Notes under the pieces: model-generated
Databases searched by the model: none
The model's input: the letters and a program-made list of their open reading frames with translations, nothing else
What the model was told of the DNA's origin: nothing
Shown here: positions 32,928 through 43,391 of the stretch, piece after piece
How positions within the stretch are numbered: the stretch's first letter is position 1
Layout: each line of letters starts with the position of its first letter
Position numbers and translations under genes: made by a program
DNA from: CAVYOE01 sp963770155
GTDB lineage: Bacteria > Actinomycetota > Thermoleophilia > Solirubrobacterales > 70-9
Direction: 5' to 3'
Assembly: GCA_963770155.1 (NCBI GenBank)
Contig: CAVYOE010000001.1
Span: 1,798,001 to 1,862,000, forward strand
Length of the DNA: 64,000 bases

Positions 32928-34745
32928 CTACGGGGTGGGCTCTGCGGGGGCGCCGACGGAGATCTGCACCGTCGTTCCACGGCGCGCCGTGCTGCCCCCG
33001 AGCGGGAACTGGTTGGTGACCAGGCCGGCCTGCTCCGGCGGCGCCGAAGTATCGGTGCGTACCGCCGGCTTGAACCCGGCCTTCTTCAGGGCCCGGGTCG
33101 CGGCCTGCTTCGGCAGCCCGACTACGTCGGGAACCTGGAGGGTCCCACTCGAGACGAAGATCGTCACCTGGGTGCCGGGTTTGGACATCTGCCCGGCGGT
33201 CGGCGTCTGCGCGACGACCTCGCCAGGCGGCGCGGTGTCCTCTCGCTCCGTAACGCTGGCGCTGAATCCGGCGGCCTCGATCTGCGCCACGGCCTGTTCG
33301 GTCGGCAGCCCAACCAGATCTGGGACCTCGGACCGATTCTGGCCCTTGGAGATCAGGAGCTTCACCGCGGAGCCGCTGGTCACCTCGAGCTCGGCTGCCG
33401 GCTCGGTCCCGATCACCTCGTCCTTGGGAACTCCCGGGTCGAAGCGCTCCTCCACCTGGACGATGAGGCCGGCGTCCTCGAGCACTACCTTCGCCTGTTG
33501 CCGGGTGAGGCCGGTCACGTCCGGGATCGCGACGGTTCCGGGTCCCGAACTGACTGTGAGATCGATGGTCGAGCCCTCGTCGGCCTTGTCGCCGGCGGTC
33601 GGATCCTGCTCGAGCACGGTGTCGCGCGGATTCGCGTTCGAAACCAGGGTCGTGTCAACGTCGAAGCCGCGCCCCTCGAGGATCTCGGTCGCCGGCCCCA
33701 CGTCGTTCCCGATCACGTTCGGCACCTCGACGCGCTCTGGCCGGGTCAGGGCAAAGGCGACAAGCGCCGCGACCCCGGCCACCAGCAGGGCAAGCAGGAT
33801 CCAGCGGTTGCGCCTGCGGTTGTCGCGCTCTTCGTAGTCGTATTCGGCCGGATAGGTCGGCGCCGCCGCGGCGTCCGCGCCCACCGTCGGATAGGCAGCG
33901 GTGTCCTCGGCCCGCGGCAAATCGGGGCTCGCTTCGGACTCGTTCAATGCCTTGATGAAGGCGTCGGCATCCTTGAAGCGTCGCTCCGGCTCCTTCGCCA
34001 GCGCCCGCATCACGACCGCGTCGAGCGCCGGAGAGACCTCGGGGTTGATCGAGCTCGGCCGGCGCGGTACCTCGCGCACCTGCTTCAGGGCAACCGCGAC
34101 AGGCGTGTCTGCCTCGAACGGCACCCGCCCGGTGAGGGCCTCGTAGAGGACGACTCCGATCGAGTAGAGGTCGGAGGCCGGGGTGATCTCCTTGCCCTGG
34201 GCCTGCTCCGGCGAGAGGTACTGGGCGGTGCCCATCACCGACCCGGTCTGGGTGATCTCCGAGGTGCCGGCGCGGGCGATGCCGAAGTCGGTCACCCGGG
34301 CTCGACCGTCCCCGTCGATCACCACGTTGTGCGGCTTCAGATCGCGGTGGACAATTCCCTTTCGGTGGGCGAAGCGCGCGGCCTCGAGCACCTGGCGGGT
34401 GACGTTGAGCGCCGCCGGCACGGTCATCCCCTGGACGATCAGGTCCTTGAGCGAGTCTCCCTCCACGTATTCCATCGCGATGTAGTACGAGCCGTCGAAT
34501 TCGCCGCGGTCGTAGACCCCGACCACGTTCGGGTGCTGGAGCCCTGCGGCGGAGCTCGCCTCCCGCCGGAAGCGCTCGACGAACTCCTTGTCCTGCGCGA
34601 AGCGCGCGTGAAGAATCTTGACCGCGACGTCGCGGCCGAGATCGGTATCGCTGGCAAGCCAGACGTCCGCCATTCCGCCTGAGCCGATCTTGCGCTTGAG
34701 GCGGTAGCGGCCGTCGACCGTAGTTCCCGATTCGGGGCTAGCCAT
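32928..34745 (-). CDS. pknB: PASTA-domain Ser/Thr protein kinase PknB
   Basis: This transmembrane kinase coordinates wall growth and division. The 605-residue protein has a kinase domain (about 12-270: IGSGGMADVWLASD, HRDLKPHNVV, VTDFGIARAG), a juxtamembrane linker with Thr residues, one membrane helix (WILLALLVAGVAALVAFAL) and four extracellular PASTA repeats (EVPNVIGND, AIPDVTGLT, EVPDLVGLP, QVPDVVGLP) that bind muropeptides or lipid II. The ATG at 34745 is preferred over the longer frame. The start overlaps the end of pbpA by eight bases. The order pknB after pbpA, ftsW, pstP and the FHA genes mirrors the mycobacterial operon. Confidence 0.95.
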   Translation of the reverse strand: MASPESGTTVDGRYRLKRKIGSGGMADVWLASDTDLGRDVAVKILHARFAQDKEFVERFRREASSAAGLQHPNVVGVYDRGEFDGSYYIAMEYVEGDSLKDLIVQGMTVPAALNVTRQVLEAARFAHRKGIVHRDLKPHNVVIDGDGRARVTDFGIARAGTSEITQTGSVMGTAQYLSPEQAQGKEITPASDLYSIGVVLYEALTGRVPFEADTPVAVALKQVREVPRRPSSINPEVSPALDAVVMRALAKEPERRFKDADAFIKALNESEASPDLPRAEDTAAYPTVGADAAAAPTYPAEYDYEERDNRRRNRWILLALLVAGVAALVAFALTRPERVEVPNVIGNDVGPATEILEGRGFDVDTTLVSNANPRDTVLEQDPTAGDKADEGSTIDLTVSSGPGTVAIPDVTGLTRQQAKVVLEDAGLIVQVEERFDPGVPKDEVIGTEPAAELEVTSGSAVKLLISKGQNRSEVPDLVGLPTEQAVAQIEAAGFSASVTEREDTAPPGEVVAQTPTAGQMSKPGTQVTIFVSSGTLQVPDVVGLPKQAATRALKKAGFKPAVRTDTSAPPEQAGLVTNQFPLGGSTARRGTTVQISVGAPAEPTP

Positions 34746-36174
34746 CGTCCTCGCCGAGCAGGGATTCCATGACGGACTTGGCAATCGGAGCGGCGACGGT
34801 GCCGCCCTGGCCGCTGGTGCGTTCGACCGTCACTGCGACCGCGATCCGGGGATCGTCGGCCGGCGCGAAGCCGATGAACCAGGCCTGGTTGATGCCGGCG
34901 TCGACATCGATCTCGGCAGTTCCCGTCTTGCCCGCAACCTGGATCGCGCCGAGGGCCGCTGCGCCGCCTGTTCCCTCGTTGACGACGTCGGTCATCATCT
35001 CGGTCAGGGTGTTCGCTGTGTCGTCGCTCATCACCTTCGAGTAGTCGTCGGGCTGCATCTCGTCCTCGCGGCCGTCGGTGTCGATCACCTTCTCCCAGAG
35101 GCGTGGCTTGCGGAGCACCCCGTCGTTGGCGACTGCTGATACGACCATCGCCATTTGCAGTGGTGTGACCTTGAGCCGCTCCTGCCCGATTGCGACCCGG
35201 CCGATGTCGATCGAGTCGGAGTCGTTGAGCAGCTCGCTGCCGTCGAAGACACCGCTGGTGGCAAGCTGCAGCGAGGGATAGTCGAGCGGCGGTCGGCGAT
35301 TGAAGCCGAAGCGGTCCATGTACTTGTACATCGTGTCGGCGCCGATCTCCTCGGCGACCTGGGCCCAGACCACGTTGACCGAATTGGTCAGGGCCGTGGT
35401 CAAGTTGATCTCGCCGAAGCTCTCACCGCCCGCGTTCTCCAGCGGAACGCCCGAGATCTCGATCCCGCTCCGGCCGCTGACCGTGTCGTCGGGGCTGAAT
35501 TCGCCGCTGTCGAGCGCGGCAGTGGCGGCGACGACCTTCATGGTCGAGCCGGGTGGGTAGCCGGCCTGCGTCGCCCGGTTGAACAGGGGCGAGTCCTCGG
35601 CTGTGTTGAGCTGCGCGTAGCGCTCCGGGACCAGATTCGGGTCGTAGGTCGGCACTGAGACCATGGCCCTGACCTTGCCGGTGTCGGGCTCGATCGCGAC
35701 CACGGAACCGCGGTTGGAGCCGAGCAGCTGGGTAGCGATCTGCTGCGCGTGGGGGTCGAGCGCCGACTGCACGTCGTTGCCCTCCTGGGCGTGACCCCGA
35801 AGCTCATCGAAGATCGAGAGGAACTCGGTCTTGTTTCCGACCAGCTGGTCGTTGTGGGAGAGCTCGAACCCGACCCTGCCCCGCTGGACGAAGCTGTATC
35901 CGATCGGGTTGCCGTAGAGCTCGCCCTCTGGGTATTCGCGCACGTAAATCGCATCGGCGCCCTCGCCGATCGGGTTCGAGCGGGCGATCACGGAGCCGTC
36001 GGCGGCGAGGATCTCGCCGCGCTCGATCCGCTGCTCTTCGAGCAGGGGGCGGCGGTTCGCAGCGTTCTCCTTGAGACCCTTTGCCTCGAACACCGACCAG
36101 TACGAGGTGAAGCCGAGCAGGGTCGTGTAGAGGACCAGGACCAGCCCGAACAGCTTCACGATCTGGGTGTTCAC
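34738..36174 (-). CDS. pbpA: Penicillin-binding transpeptidase PbpA (class B PBP)
   Basis: This is a membrane-anchored D,D-transpeptidase that cross-links peptidoglycan with the FtsW/RodA polymerase. The 478-residue length matches the short PbpA type. An N-terminal membrane helix (GLVLVLYTTLLGFTSYW) precedes a short dimerisation domain (RGEILAADGSVIARS). The transpeptidase motifs are PGSTMK (SxxK, near 215), TNSVNVVWAQ (SxN) and AGKTGTAEI (KTG). Its start overlaps the end of ftsW (ATG inside the last codons), and its end overlaps pknB, so all are co-translated. Confidence 0.95.
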   Translation of the reverse strand: MNTQIVKLFGLVLVLYTTLLGFTSYWSVFEAKGLKENAANRRPLLEEQRIERGEILAADGSVIARSNPIGEGADAIYVREYPEGELYGNPIGYSFVQRGRVGFELSHNDQLVGNKTEFLSIFDELRGHAQEGNDVQSALDPHAQQIATQLLGSNRGSVVAIEPDTGKVRAMVSVPTYDPNLVPERYAQLNTAEDSPLFNRATQAGYPPGSTMKVVAATAALDSGEFSPDDTVSGRSGIEISGVPLENAGGESFGEINLTTALTNSVNVVWAQVAEEIGADTMYKYMDRFGFNRRPPLDYPSLQLATSGVFDGSELLNDSDSIDIGRVAIGQERLKVTPLQMAMVVSAVANDGVLRKPRLWEKVIDTDGREDEMQPDDYSKVMSDDTANTLTEMMTDVVNEGTGGAAALGAIQVAGKTGTAEIDVDAGINQAWFIGFAPADDPRIAVAVTVERTSGQGGTVAAPIAKSVMESLLGEDDG

Positions 36175-37495
36175 GTGGCGCCCTCCACCTGGAGGCGGTC
36201 ATGGCGGCGGGCCTTGTCGGAGATCAGCAGGAGAAACGCGAGCAGGATGAAGTTGGCGAGAATCGAGCTGCCTCCGTAGCTGATGAAGGGCAGGGTCACG
36301 CCGGTCAGCGGGATCACCCTGGTCACACCGCCGATGATCACGAACGCCTGGATCGCGAACACGGCGGTGAGCCCGGTCGCGAGCAGCTTCGAGAACCCGT
36401 CGGGTGCGATCAACGCCGTCTTGAAGCCGCGGACAGCGATCAGGCCGTAGATCACGATCACTGCGGCGGCGCCGAACAGCCCCACCTCGTTCACGATTAC
36501 CGCATAGATCGAGGTCGGTGTGCGGGGCCGGCAGGATCGTCCCGCCCCCCGGCAGCTTCAGCAACGCCTGTCCGAATCCCTGGCCGAAGAGACCCCCGTC
36601 GGCCTGGGCGAAGAGGGATTGGGCCACTTGGTAGCCGCTCGAGTCGGCCGTGGCGAACGGGTCCAGCCAGATGTCGATTCGTTCGCCGACATGGCCGACC
36701 GTCTCCGAGAAGAACCAGGCGCCGATCGACGAACATCGCCATCCCGATGACCACGAACGAGAGCTCCGCCGTGGCGACGTAGAGCAGCGCCAGGAAAGCC
36801 GCAAAGAACATCAGCGAGCTGCCCAGGTCGCGGATGAAGACGAGCATCAGCATCGATGCGCCCCAGATCACCAGCAGCGGACCCAGGTGCTTGAGCGGGG
36901 GCAGGGTGAGCCCCGCGACCTTTCTCGCCCCGATCACCAGTACTTCCCTGTGCTCGCGCAGGTAGCTCGCGAGGAAGACGACCAGGCAGATCTTCGCGAA
37001 CTCGGCCGGCTGGAACGAGACCGCGCCGATCTTGACCGCGAGATAGGCGCCGTTCACCTGCTCGCCGATTCCGGGGAACCGGGGCAGCAGCAGGAGCGCG
37101 ATGCCGACCGAGGCGATCACATAGCGGTAGCGCTCGAGCGCTTCGTAGTCGCGGACGAAGACGATCGTCGTCGCGAACAGGATCAGCCCGATCACGAACC
37201 AGTTCGCCTGGTTGCGGGCGATCTCCCCACGATCGCCTCGTCGATCCGGTAGATCATCACCATTCCGAAGGCGGCCAAGCAGCGCCGACAGCGGGAACAG
37301 GTAGGGGTCGGCGTCGGGGAGTCGTGCCCTGATCACCAGGTGGGCGGCGAGGCAGAGGGCCAGGAAGTAGGCGCCGTAGAAGAGGCTGAGGTTGCTGAGC
37401 TCCGCGGAATCGACCGTGAACACCGCGGCAAAGCCCGCCGTCACCAAGATCGCGACCGGGATCAGCCCGAACAGCTCGCGGGTGCGGGCGCTCAC
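36171..37495 (-). CDS. ftsW: FtsW/RodA-type peptidoglycan glycosyltransferase (frame-broken in this sequence)
   Basis: This SEDS polymerase of about 440 residues makes glycan strands with PbpA. It can be read in pieces: VSARTRELFGLIPVAI at the N-terminus, EIARNQANWFVIGL, FQPAEFAKICLVVFLASYL and GASMLMLVFIRDLGSSLMFF in the core, GYQVAQSLFAQADGGLFGQG, and PLTGVTLPFISYGGSSILAN at the end. Four single-base shifts break it: an extra T near 37276, a missing G in a G-run near 37228, one near 36735 and an extra C near 36511. The flanking residues fit perfectly after correction, so these are probably sequence errors. The GTG start overlaps the pstP stop (GTGA). Confidence 0.88.
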
Positions 37496-38752
37496 CTGCC
37501 CCCACCTGCGGCGCCCTGGTCGGCGCCGGCTCCCTGCGTGGGCTTCTTCTTCTGTGTCTGCGGTGGCGCCGGAGCCGGTGTCGGCGGCGTCACCGGCGGG
37601 ATCGCTCCCTCGCGCTGCTCGATGTCGGTGACGATGTCGACCGCGTCGTCGTGGGTGCGAATCTTGTGCTCGGTGACCACCTCCTGGCGCTCGGCCGAGA
37701 GACGTCGAGGCCTGGACCCCGATCGGGTACTGCTTCGCATAGAGGTCGACCCCGAGCGGCAGGTCATAGGGGAGGCCGCGGTAGAGGGCGACTCGGCCGT
37801 CGGAGTCGTTCCCACGAAGTAGAGCGACCTGACTCCGATCACGGCCAGCACGAGCACGCCGAGCACGGCTGCGGCGGCCAGCCCCCGGCGGATCCAGCGC
37901 TGTCTCGGCGTCATCGCGGCGGCCGCTGCGTCCGGGCGCATCCGCCTTGCGGCCTCGCGCACGCGCTCCGCCGTCAGCCCCGCCTGCTCGGCGGTGGCTG
38001 CGATCAGGGTCGCCCCCTCCTCTGTGTCCTGCTCTCCTTCCTCGAGCCGGAACGCGACCGCGGTGATGTTGTCGCGGCCGCCCTCCTTGTTGGCGGTGTC
38101 GATCAGCTTCGAGACCGCCGACTTCAGGTTCTTCGACTCGATCAGGATCTGCTTGATCCGCGTCCTCGTCGACCATCGTCGTGAGGCCGTCGCTGCAGAG
38201 CAGGAAGACGTCGCCGGCCCGGGCGGCATAGGTCATCGTGTCGACCTTGACCTTGTCCTCGGGCCCGAGGGCCCGGGTGATGATCGAGCGCTGCGGGTGC
38301 TCCTCGGCCTGCTCCTCGGTGAGCCGGCCCTGGCGGCGGAGCTCCTCGACCAGGGAGTGGTCCTTGGTCAGCCGCTTCAGCTCTTCGCCGCGGAGGACGT
38401 AGGCGCGGCTGTCGCCGACGTGCGCGAGGCTGACCTCGTTGCCGCGGATCAGCGCCGTGGTCAGGGTCGTCCCCATGCCCGCCCTGCGCGGAGTCCTTGG
38501 CCGACAGCTCATGGATCTCGGCGTTCGCCTTGCGGAACAGCTCCTTCAGCTGCTTCTCGGCCGACCCCTCCTGCGCGATCTCATCCTCGAAGGTCCGGGC
38601 CGCGATGCTCGAGGCGACCTCGCCGGCCTGGGCGCCCCCCATTCCGTCGGCGACGGCGAACACCGGCGCCTGGCGTAGTAGGAATCCTCGTTCTCGTTCC
38701 GCTGGCGGCCCGTGTCGGTCTTGTGGCCTGAATCGGCCACCCGTAGCGGCAT
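37492..38752 (-). CDS. pstP: PP2C-type Ser/Thr phosphatase PstP (frame-broken in this sequence)
   Basis: This Mn-dependent phosphatase reverses PknB-family phosphorylation. The N-terminus (ADSGHKTDTGRQRNENEDSY) has the first metal Asp region, then FAVADGMGGAQAGEVASS, GTTLTTALIRGNEVSLAHVG, DVFLLCSDGLTTMVDE and KEGGRDNITAVAFRL. A membrane helix (AAAVLGVLVLAVIGVRSLYF) leads to a short Pro-rich outer tail, as in mycobacterial PstP. Frame breaks lie near 38683, 38484, 38162, 37810 and 37705. I read the gene over its whole span because every catalytic motif is present. Confidence 0.88.
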
Positions 38753-38755
38753 CGG

Positions 38756-39227
38756 TCAGCCTCCCTGCTCGAACCGGAACTCGGTGTCGCCGATCCGGAT
38801 CAGGTCGCCCTCTTCGATCTGCGCCTCGCCGTGGAGCTCGGCCGAGTTCAGCAGGGTGCCGTTGGTCGAGTTCAGGTCCTCGACCCAGTAGCTGCCGCCG
38901 CGGCCGAAGATCCGCGCGTGAACTCCCGATGCGTAGCGGTCGTCGACTCTGATGTCGGCGTCGGCGGAGCGGCCGATCGAGAGCCCGCCGAAGAGGTCGT
39001 AGCGCTCGCCGTTCTTGAGGCCCCCGCCCTCCTCGACCACCAGCCAGGCGTCCTCGGTGCCCGATTCGGACTCGACTACCTCGTGATAGCCGGTGTCCGG
39101 GTAACCGCCGAACGACGCGCCGCGCAGATCGCGGATCGCGGATCTGCGCGACCCAGAACAGGAACAGGTAGAGCACGGCGATGAAGCCGAACTTGAGAGC
39201 GACGGCGATCGGCTCAAGGTCGTTCAC
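38756..39227 (-). CDS. fhaB: FHA-domain protein FhaB (FipA-like; frame-broken)
   Basis: FhaB is a phosphothreonine-binding adaptor of about 155 residues. It starts at GTG with a membrane helix (LKFGFIAVLYLFLFWVAQI). The C-terminal FHA domain has GGLSIGRSADADIRV, SGVHARIF and VEDLNSTNGTLLN, the Gly-Arg, Ser-x-x-His and Asn-Gly pThr-binding positions. The two parts lie in different frames because of a 7-base tandem duplication (ATCGCGG twice, 39128-39141) right after the helix. The GTG start overlaps the fhaA stop (GTGA), and pstP begins three bases after its end. Confidence 0.88.
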
Positions 39228-39988
39228 TGCTCGATATCGAAGGTGAAAGTCGTGGTCCCGAGGGTGACCTCGTCGCCGGGCGACAGGCGCGAGGCGTCGA
39301 CCCGGCGGTCGTTGACCTTGATCCCGTTGGTCGAGCCGAGGTCGACGACCTGCCAGTCGCCGGAGTTGTTGCGGCGAAGCTGAGCGTGCTTGCGAGAGAT
39401 GTTCGGATCGGGAATGACGCACTCGCACTCCTTCGAGCGGCCCAAAGTGGCAGTCGGGCCGTCGAGGACGTAGCGGCGGTCGTCGAGCGAGACGATCGCC
39501 CGGGTCTCGACCAAGCGCGCCTGCCGGGCGCTTCTTGCTCTTCGCCTGCTGCTGCTGAGCCGAGTAGACCATGGTGTGGCCCTGGTCCCCCTGGCTCGGT
39601 TCGTCGCCCTCGCGCGGTGGCGGCTTCACCATCCGGGTCTGGATCCCGAACTCGCCCAGCCGCAGCCGATCGTCCGCCTCGAGCTCGACAACCGGCCGGG
39701 TCAGCAGGTCGTAATCGTGGTGGCGGGCATGCTCGAGCAGATGGGAGGAGAGCTCCTGCTCGAGCGAGGTCTCATAGCCCTGCAGGCGCTCGTAGTCCTC
39801 GGTGCAGAGGTAGACGGTGTACTCGTTCGGCACGTAGACCCGCGAGACCGACGCCGTCTTGTGCCGTCCATCTCCTTGGCGAGCTTCCGCGCGATCTCGA
39901 TCGGCTGCACGCCGGAGCTGAATGCGCGGCTGAAGACCCCTTCGACGAGGCCCTCGAGCCGGGCTTCGATGTTGCGCAGGACGCTGAT
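39224..39988 (-). CDS. fhaA: FHA-domain protein FhaA (DUF3662 + FHA; frame-broken)
   Basis: FhaA is a 254-residue adaptor bound by phosphorylated MviN in mycobacteria. The N-terminal DUF3662 domain shows SVLRNIEARLEGLVEGVF, GVQPIEIARKLAKEMDG and PNEYTVYLCTEDYERLQGYE. A Gln/Lys linker follows, then the FHA domain (TATLGRSKECECVIPD, SRKHAQLRR, DLGSTNGIKVND). Single-base shifts occur near 39868 (a missing C) and near 39522 (an extra base). No ATG, GTG or TTG precedes the conserved start; the codon at the expected place is ATC, nine bases after a clear AAGGAG. It is either a rare initiator or a base error. Confidence 0.88.
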
Positions 39989-40099
39989 TCGGCAGTTCTC
40001 CTTAGTGACAGGGGTGAGCGGCGGCGGGCCTCACCGGGGCCCGAGTGAGGCGTAAATCCTAGATGTTTGCCGCCCGGCCGCACCCTGGGCAGGCGCGAC

Positions 40100-41273
40100 T
40101 CAGGGGAGAGTCGGTTCCTCTTGGCCACCGTAGACGTCCGAACCCGACCGGGCGATCGCGACCGCGGCGAGCGCCGCCAGGGCCGCGGTCGGCGCGAATT
40201 CCCTTGCCTCGGTCCCGAGCCACACCGCCAGGGCCGCGGCAGCGAGGCCGAGCGCCAAGCGGGGGCGGGCGAGCGCCAGGGGTGCCGAGATCGCCGGAAT
40301 CGCCAGGACCCACGGCTGCACGGGAGCGTCGGTGATCGCGACCGCGAACACGCACAGCGCAACAAGAGCCACCGGCATCAGCGGCAGGCGCGGCAATCGC
40401 AGCTGGCGCGGCTCGGAGTCTTCCTCGGCGGCGCCCTCGCGCGCGGGCAGCGGATCGTCGTCGAGGACGACGGCAGCCCGCTCGAGCACGTCGGCGAGCT
40501 CGTCGGCGCCAGGGCGGAAGTCCGGATCGACCTCGAGGCACGCGTCGATGGCCGAGAGGAGCGGCTCTGGAAGGTCGGGCCGGGACGCGGCAAGCGGCGT
40601 CACCGGCTTGCCGATTGCACGTGCGGTGGCGGCTGCCGACTGCCGCAGCACCGGCTGCTCGCCGGCCCACGCCTCGTAAAGGGTCAGGGCGAGTGAGTAG
40701 ACATCGGCCGCCATCCCCGGGCGCTCGCCATCGGCCTGCTCGGGAGCCATGTAGGCGAGGGTTCCTACGACTTCGCCGCTCGCGGTCAGGGTCGGTTCGT
40801 CGGCGAGCCGGGCGATCCCGAAGTCGACCAGCTTCGCCCGTCCGTCTTTCTCGGTGACCAGGATGTTCTGGGGCTTGATGTCGCGGTGGACGACGTCGTT
40901 GGCGTGCGCGTGCTCGAGCGCGGCGCAGGCATCGGCGCCAATCGCCGCGACGTCGCGATCGGAGAGCATCCCCCCGCGGCTCAGGTCGCGCAGGGTCGAG
41001 CCTTCGATCAGCTCGGTGACCAGATAGGCGCGGCGGCCGTCGTGGGCGAGCTCGTAGAGGGTGACGATCCCCTCGATGAGCGAGCCGGGCCGCGGCCTGG
41101 GCCTCGCGCGCTATCCGCTGGCTCGCTTCCCCGTCGCCCGAGCCCGAATCGATCACCTTGACCGCGACATCGCGGTGCAGGCGCTCGTCCCAGGCGCGGT
41201 AGACGGTCCCGTAGCCGCCGCTGCCGAGGCGCTCGGAAAGCGTGAACCGGGAGAGAACGCGTTCGCCGACCAC
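40100..41273 (-). CDS. Ser/Thr protein kinase without extracellular sensor (one frame break)
   Basis: This third Hanks-type kinase in the window is about 391 residues long. The kinase domain has LGSGGYGTVYRAWDERL, VAVKVIDSG, HRDIKPQNILV and VDFGIARLADE, so catalytic residues are intact. Three hydrophobic helices at the C-terminus (VALVALCVFAVAITD and following) anchor it, but no PASTA or other outer domain follows. One extra base near 41071 splits the N-lobe from the rest. It lies upstream of fhaA in the position often held by a second kinase such as PknA, although it is not a close structural match, so I give no symbol. Confidence 0.85.
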
Positions 41274-41372
41274 TTTCAGCGTGGTTCGTCAGGCATGGGC
41301 GCGTTCCTGCGTCAGTGCAGGGCAGATACCGCGTGGACGATCGGAACCGCGCAGTGGCAGCCCCGGTGTTCA

Positions 41373-41378
41373 TACTTT
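41373..41378 (+). promoter_or_regulatory. Probable -10 element for the membrane-anchored unknown
   Basis: TACTTT stands six bases before the GTG at 41385; CATACT, two bases earlier, is an alternative. The 111-base space between this gene and the divergent kinase gene holds nothing else I recognise. Confidence 0.35.
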
Positions 41379-41384
41379 TCGCCG

Positions 41385-42478
41385 GTGGCTTTCCTCGACG
41401 AGGAAGAAGAGCTCGAGGCTCAAGAAGAGTTCCCCGAGGTAGAGCAACGCGGTCCGCGCGGTCCGCGTCCTCCCCGCACGCCCAGGCAGCAGATCATGAT
41501 GCGGAGGCTGGTGGCAGTCGGCGCCGGTGGACTGCTCTTGATCCTGCTGGTGCTCGCGTTCCGCGGCTGCCTCGATGCGCGCAAGGAACGCGCCATTCGG
41601 AACTTCACCAGCGACGTCGGAGCCCTTATGGCCGAGTCCGAGCAGGTGGGGACAGACTTCTTCGGGCTGCTGCAGGATTCCGGCGGCCGCACCGCGCTCG
41701 AGTACGAGGCGGAGGTGAAGTCGTTCCGGGGTGCCTCCGAAACGCTCTACGACCGGGCCCAGGAGCTCGACGCTCCTGACGATCTCGCGAAGGCAAAGGC
41801 CAACCTGGTCCTGACCCTCGAACTGCGCCGAAACGCGCTCACCGCGATCGGCAACAACATCGGCCCCGCCCTCGGCAAGGAGAACGCCACCGACGCCCAG
41901 AAGGCGATCAGCGACCAGATGAAGCTCCTCTTTGCCAGCGACCAGGTCTGCACCGGGGTCGCCGTTCTCGAGATCGCCCGGGTGACGGAGGAGGAGGGCG
42001 TCAGCGCCAGCGGCGAAGCGCCGTTCACCGCCGAACAGTGCGAGTTCGTCCCCGAGCCTGCCGAGGAATGGCTGGACCTGACCACGGTCACCGACGCGCT
42101 CGGCCAAGTGACCGGCGATGAGCCGTCGACCTCCGGCATCCACGGCCTCGAGATCGTCCAGACCTCGATCGGCGGCACCCAGCTGCTTCCCGACACCGAC
42201 GTGACCGTGAGCGCCGCAGATCCGACCTTGACGATCGAGATCTTGAACGGCGGCGAGTCCGAGGAGAGCGACATCAACGTCAGCGTCACCGTCGGCGACA
42301 CCGACCTGCCGCAGACGATCCCGACGATCGGCGCCCAGGAGTCGATCGAACTGGAGATCCCGATCACTCCGGTCCCCTCGTCCGGCGAACAGCTGACGTC
42401 GAGGTCTCGGTCGACCCGGTTCCGGGCGAGGAGAGCACCGACAACAACACGTCGAGCTACCCGGTCCTGTTCGAGTAG
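41385..42478 (+). CDS. Membrane-anchored protein of unknown function with CARDB-like C-terminus
   Basis: The protein is about 364 residues after repair of one missing base near 42400. An acidic start (FLDEEEELEAQEEFPE) and a Pro/Arg stretch lead to one membrane helix (LVAVGAGGLLLILLVLAF, about residues 45-62). The outer part has a helical bundle-like segment (about 75-190) and then beta strands (TLTIEILNGGESEESDINVS, then PIGAQESIELEIPI-type text) ending DNNTSSYPVLFE, like a CARDB/Ig fold. I do not recognise the family. Its GTG is preceded by a TACTTT hexamer. It is followed after three bases by pheA. Confidence 0.6.
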
Positions 42479-42481
42479 GAG

Positions 42482-43334
42482 ATGCGGATCGCCTATCTCG
42501 GGCCGCCCGGGACGTTCACCGAGGATGCTCTGCGCGCCGCGGCCGCAAAGTGAGAAGTTCGAAGAGGCGCCAGCCGCCTCGATCCACGAGGCGATCATGG
42601 CTGTGGAGAGCGGCGAGTCCGACCGGGCCCTCGTACCGGTCGAGAACTCGATCGAGGGCGTCGGTCCGCGCCACTCTCGACACGCTTGCGTTCGACACGA
42701 CCGGCGTCGCGATCGTCGGCGAATACGACTTTCCGATCCGCACCTGCCTGATCGCCCGCACGAAACTCGAGCTCGGAGCGATCGAGGCCGTCCTCTCCCA
42801 CCCGCAGGCGAGCGCCCAGTGCGCGAGCTTCGTCCGCGAGCAGCTTCCCGGCGCCGACGTGAAGCGCCGCGCCGAGCACTGCTGATGCCGTTCGCCAGGT
42901 GAGCGAGAGCGATCGTCCCCTGGGCGGCGCTCGGAGCCGAAGCGGCGGCCGAGCTCTACGGGTGCACCGTCCTCCGCCGCGGGGTCGAGGACGAGCCCGA
43001 CAACGTCACCCGGTTCATCTGGCTCGCCCCGGAGGGAACCGAGCCGGCGGGCGGCGGCGCCTGGAAGACCTCACTGGTCTTCTCGGAGCTGGGCGACGAC
43101 CGGCCCGGGGCGCTGGTCGAGGCCCTGGCGGAGTTCTCGAACCGCAGTGTCAACCTGACCAGGATCGAGTCGCGACCGTTGCGCCGCGGATTGGGGCGCT
43201 ACATGTTCTTCTGCGACCTCGAGGGTGCGGCCGGCGACGAGGTGGTGGCCGAGTCGATCGAGGCACTACGCGGCAAGGCCGAATCCGTGCGGGTCCTCGG
43301 CAGCTACCCGGTCACTGAGAGCGGCATTCCATAG
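42482..43334 (+). CDS. pheA: Prephenate dehydratase (frame-broken in this sequence)
   Basis: PheA converts prephenate to phenylpyruvate in phenylalanine synthesis. It starts MRIAYLGPPGTFTEDALRAA, with ALVPVENSIEGSVRATLDTL (after repair), and FVREQLPGADVKRRAE. The C-terminal ACT domain is clear: WKTSLVFSELGDDRPGALVE, then ALAEFSNRSVNLTRIESRPL and YMFFCDLEG, which bind phenylalanine for feedback control. Frame breaks lie near 42545, 42666, 42885 and 42930. The repaired length of about 283 residues is normal. Confidence 0.88.
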
Positions 43335-43347
43335 GTCCACTGCAGGT

Positions 43348-43361
43348 GCTTCTGCAGAAGC
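43348..43361. promoter_or_regulatory. 14-bp palindrome between pheA and the HNH gene
   Basis: GCTTCTGCAGAAGC is a perfect palindrome lying 13 bases after the pheA stop and 30 bases before a TAATAT -10-like element. It could be an operator for the HNH gene; without a loop or T-run it is a poor terminator. Confidence 0.25.
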
Positions 43362-43391
43362 GCTGATGGCCGAATCGCGCCCGGGGCTGGC

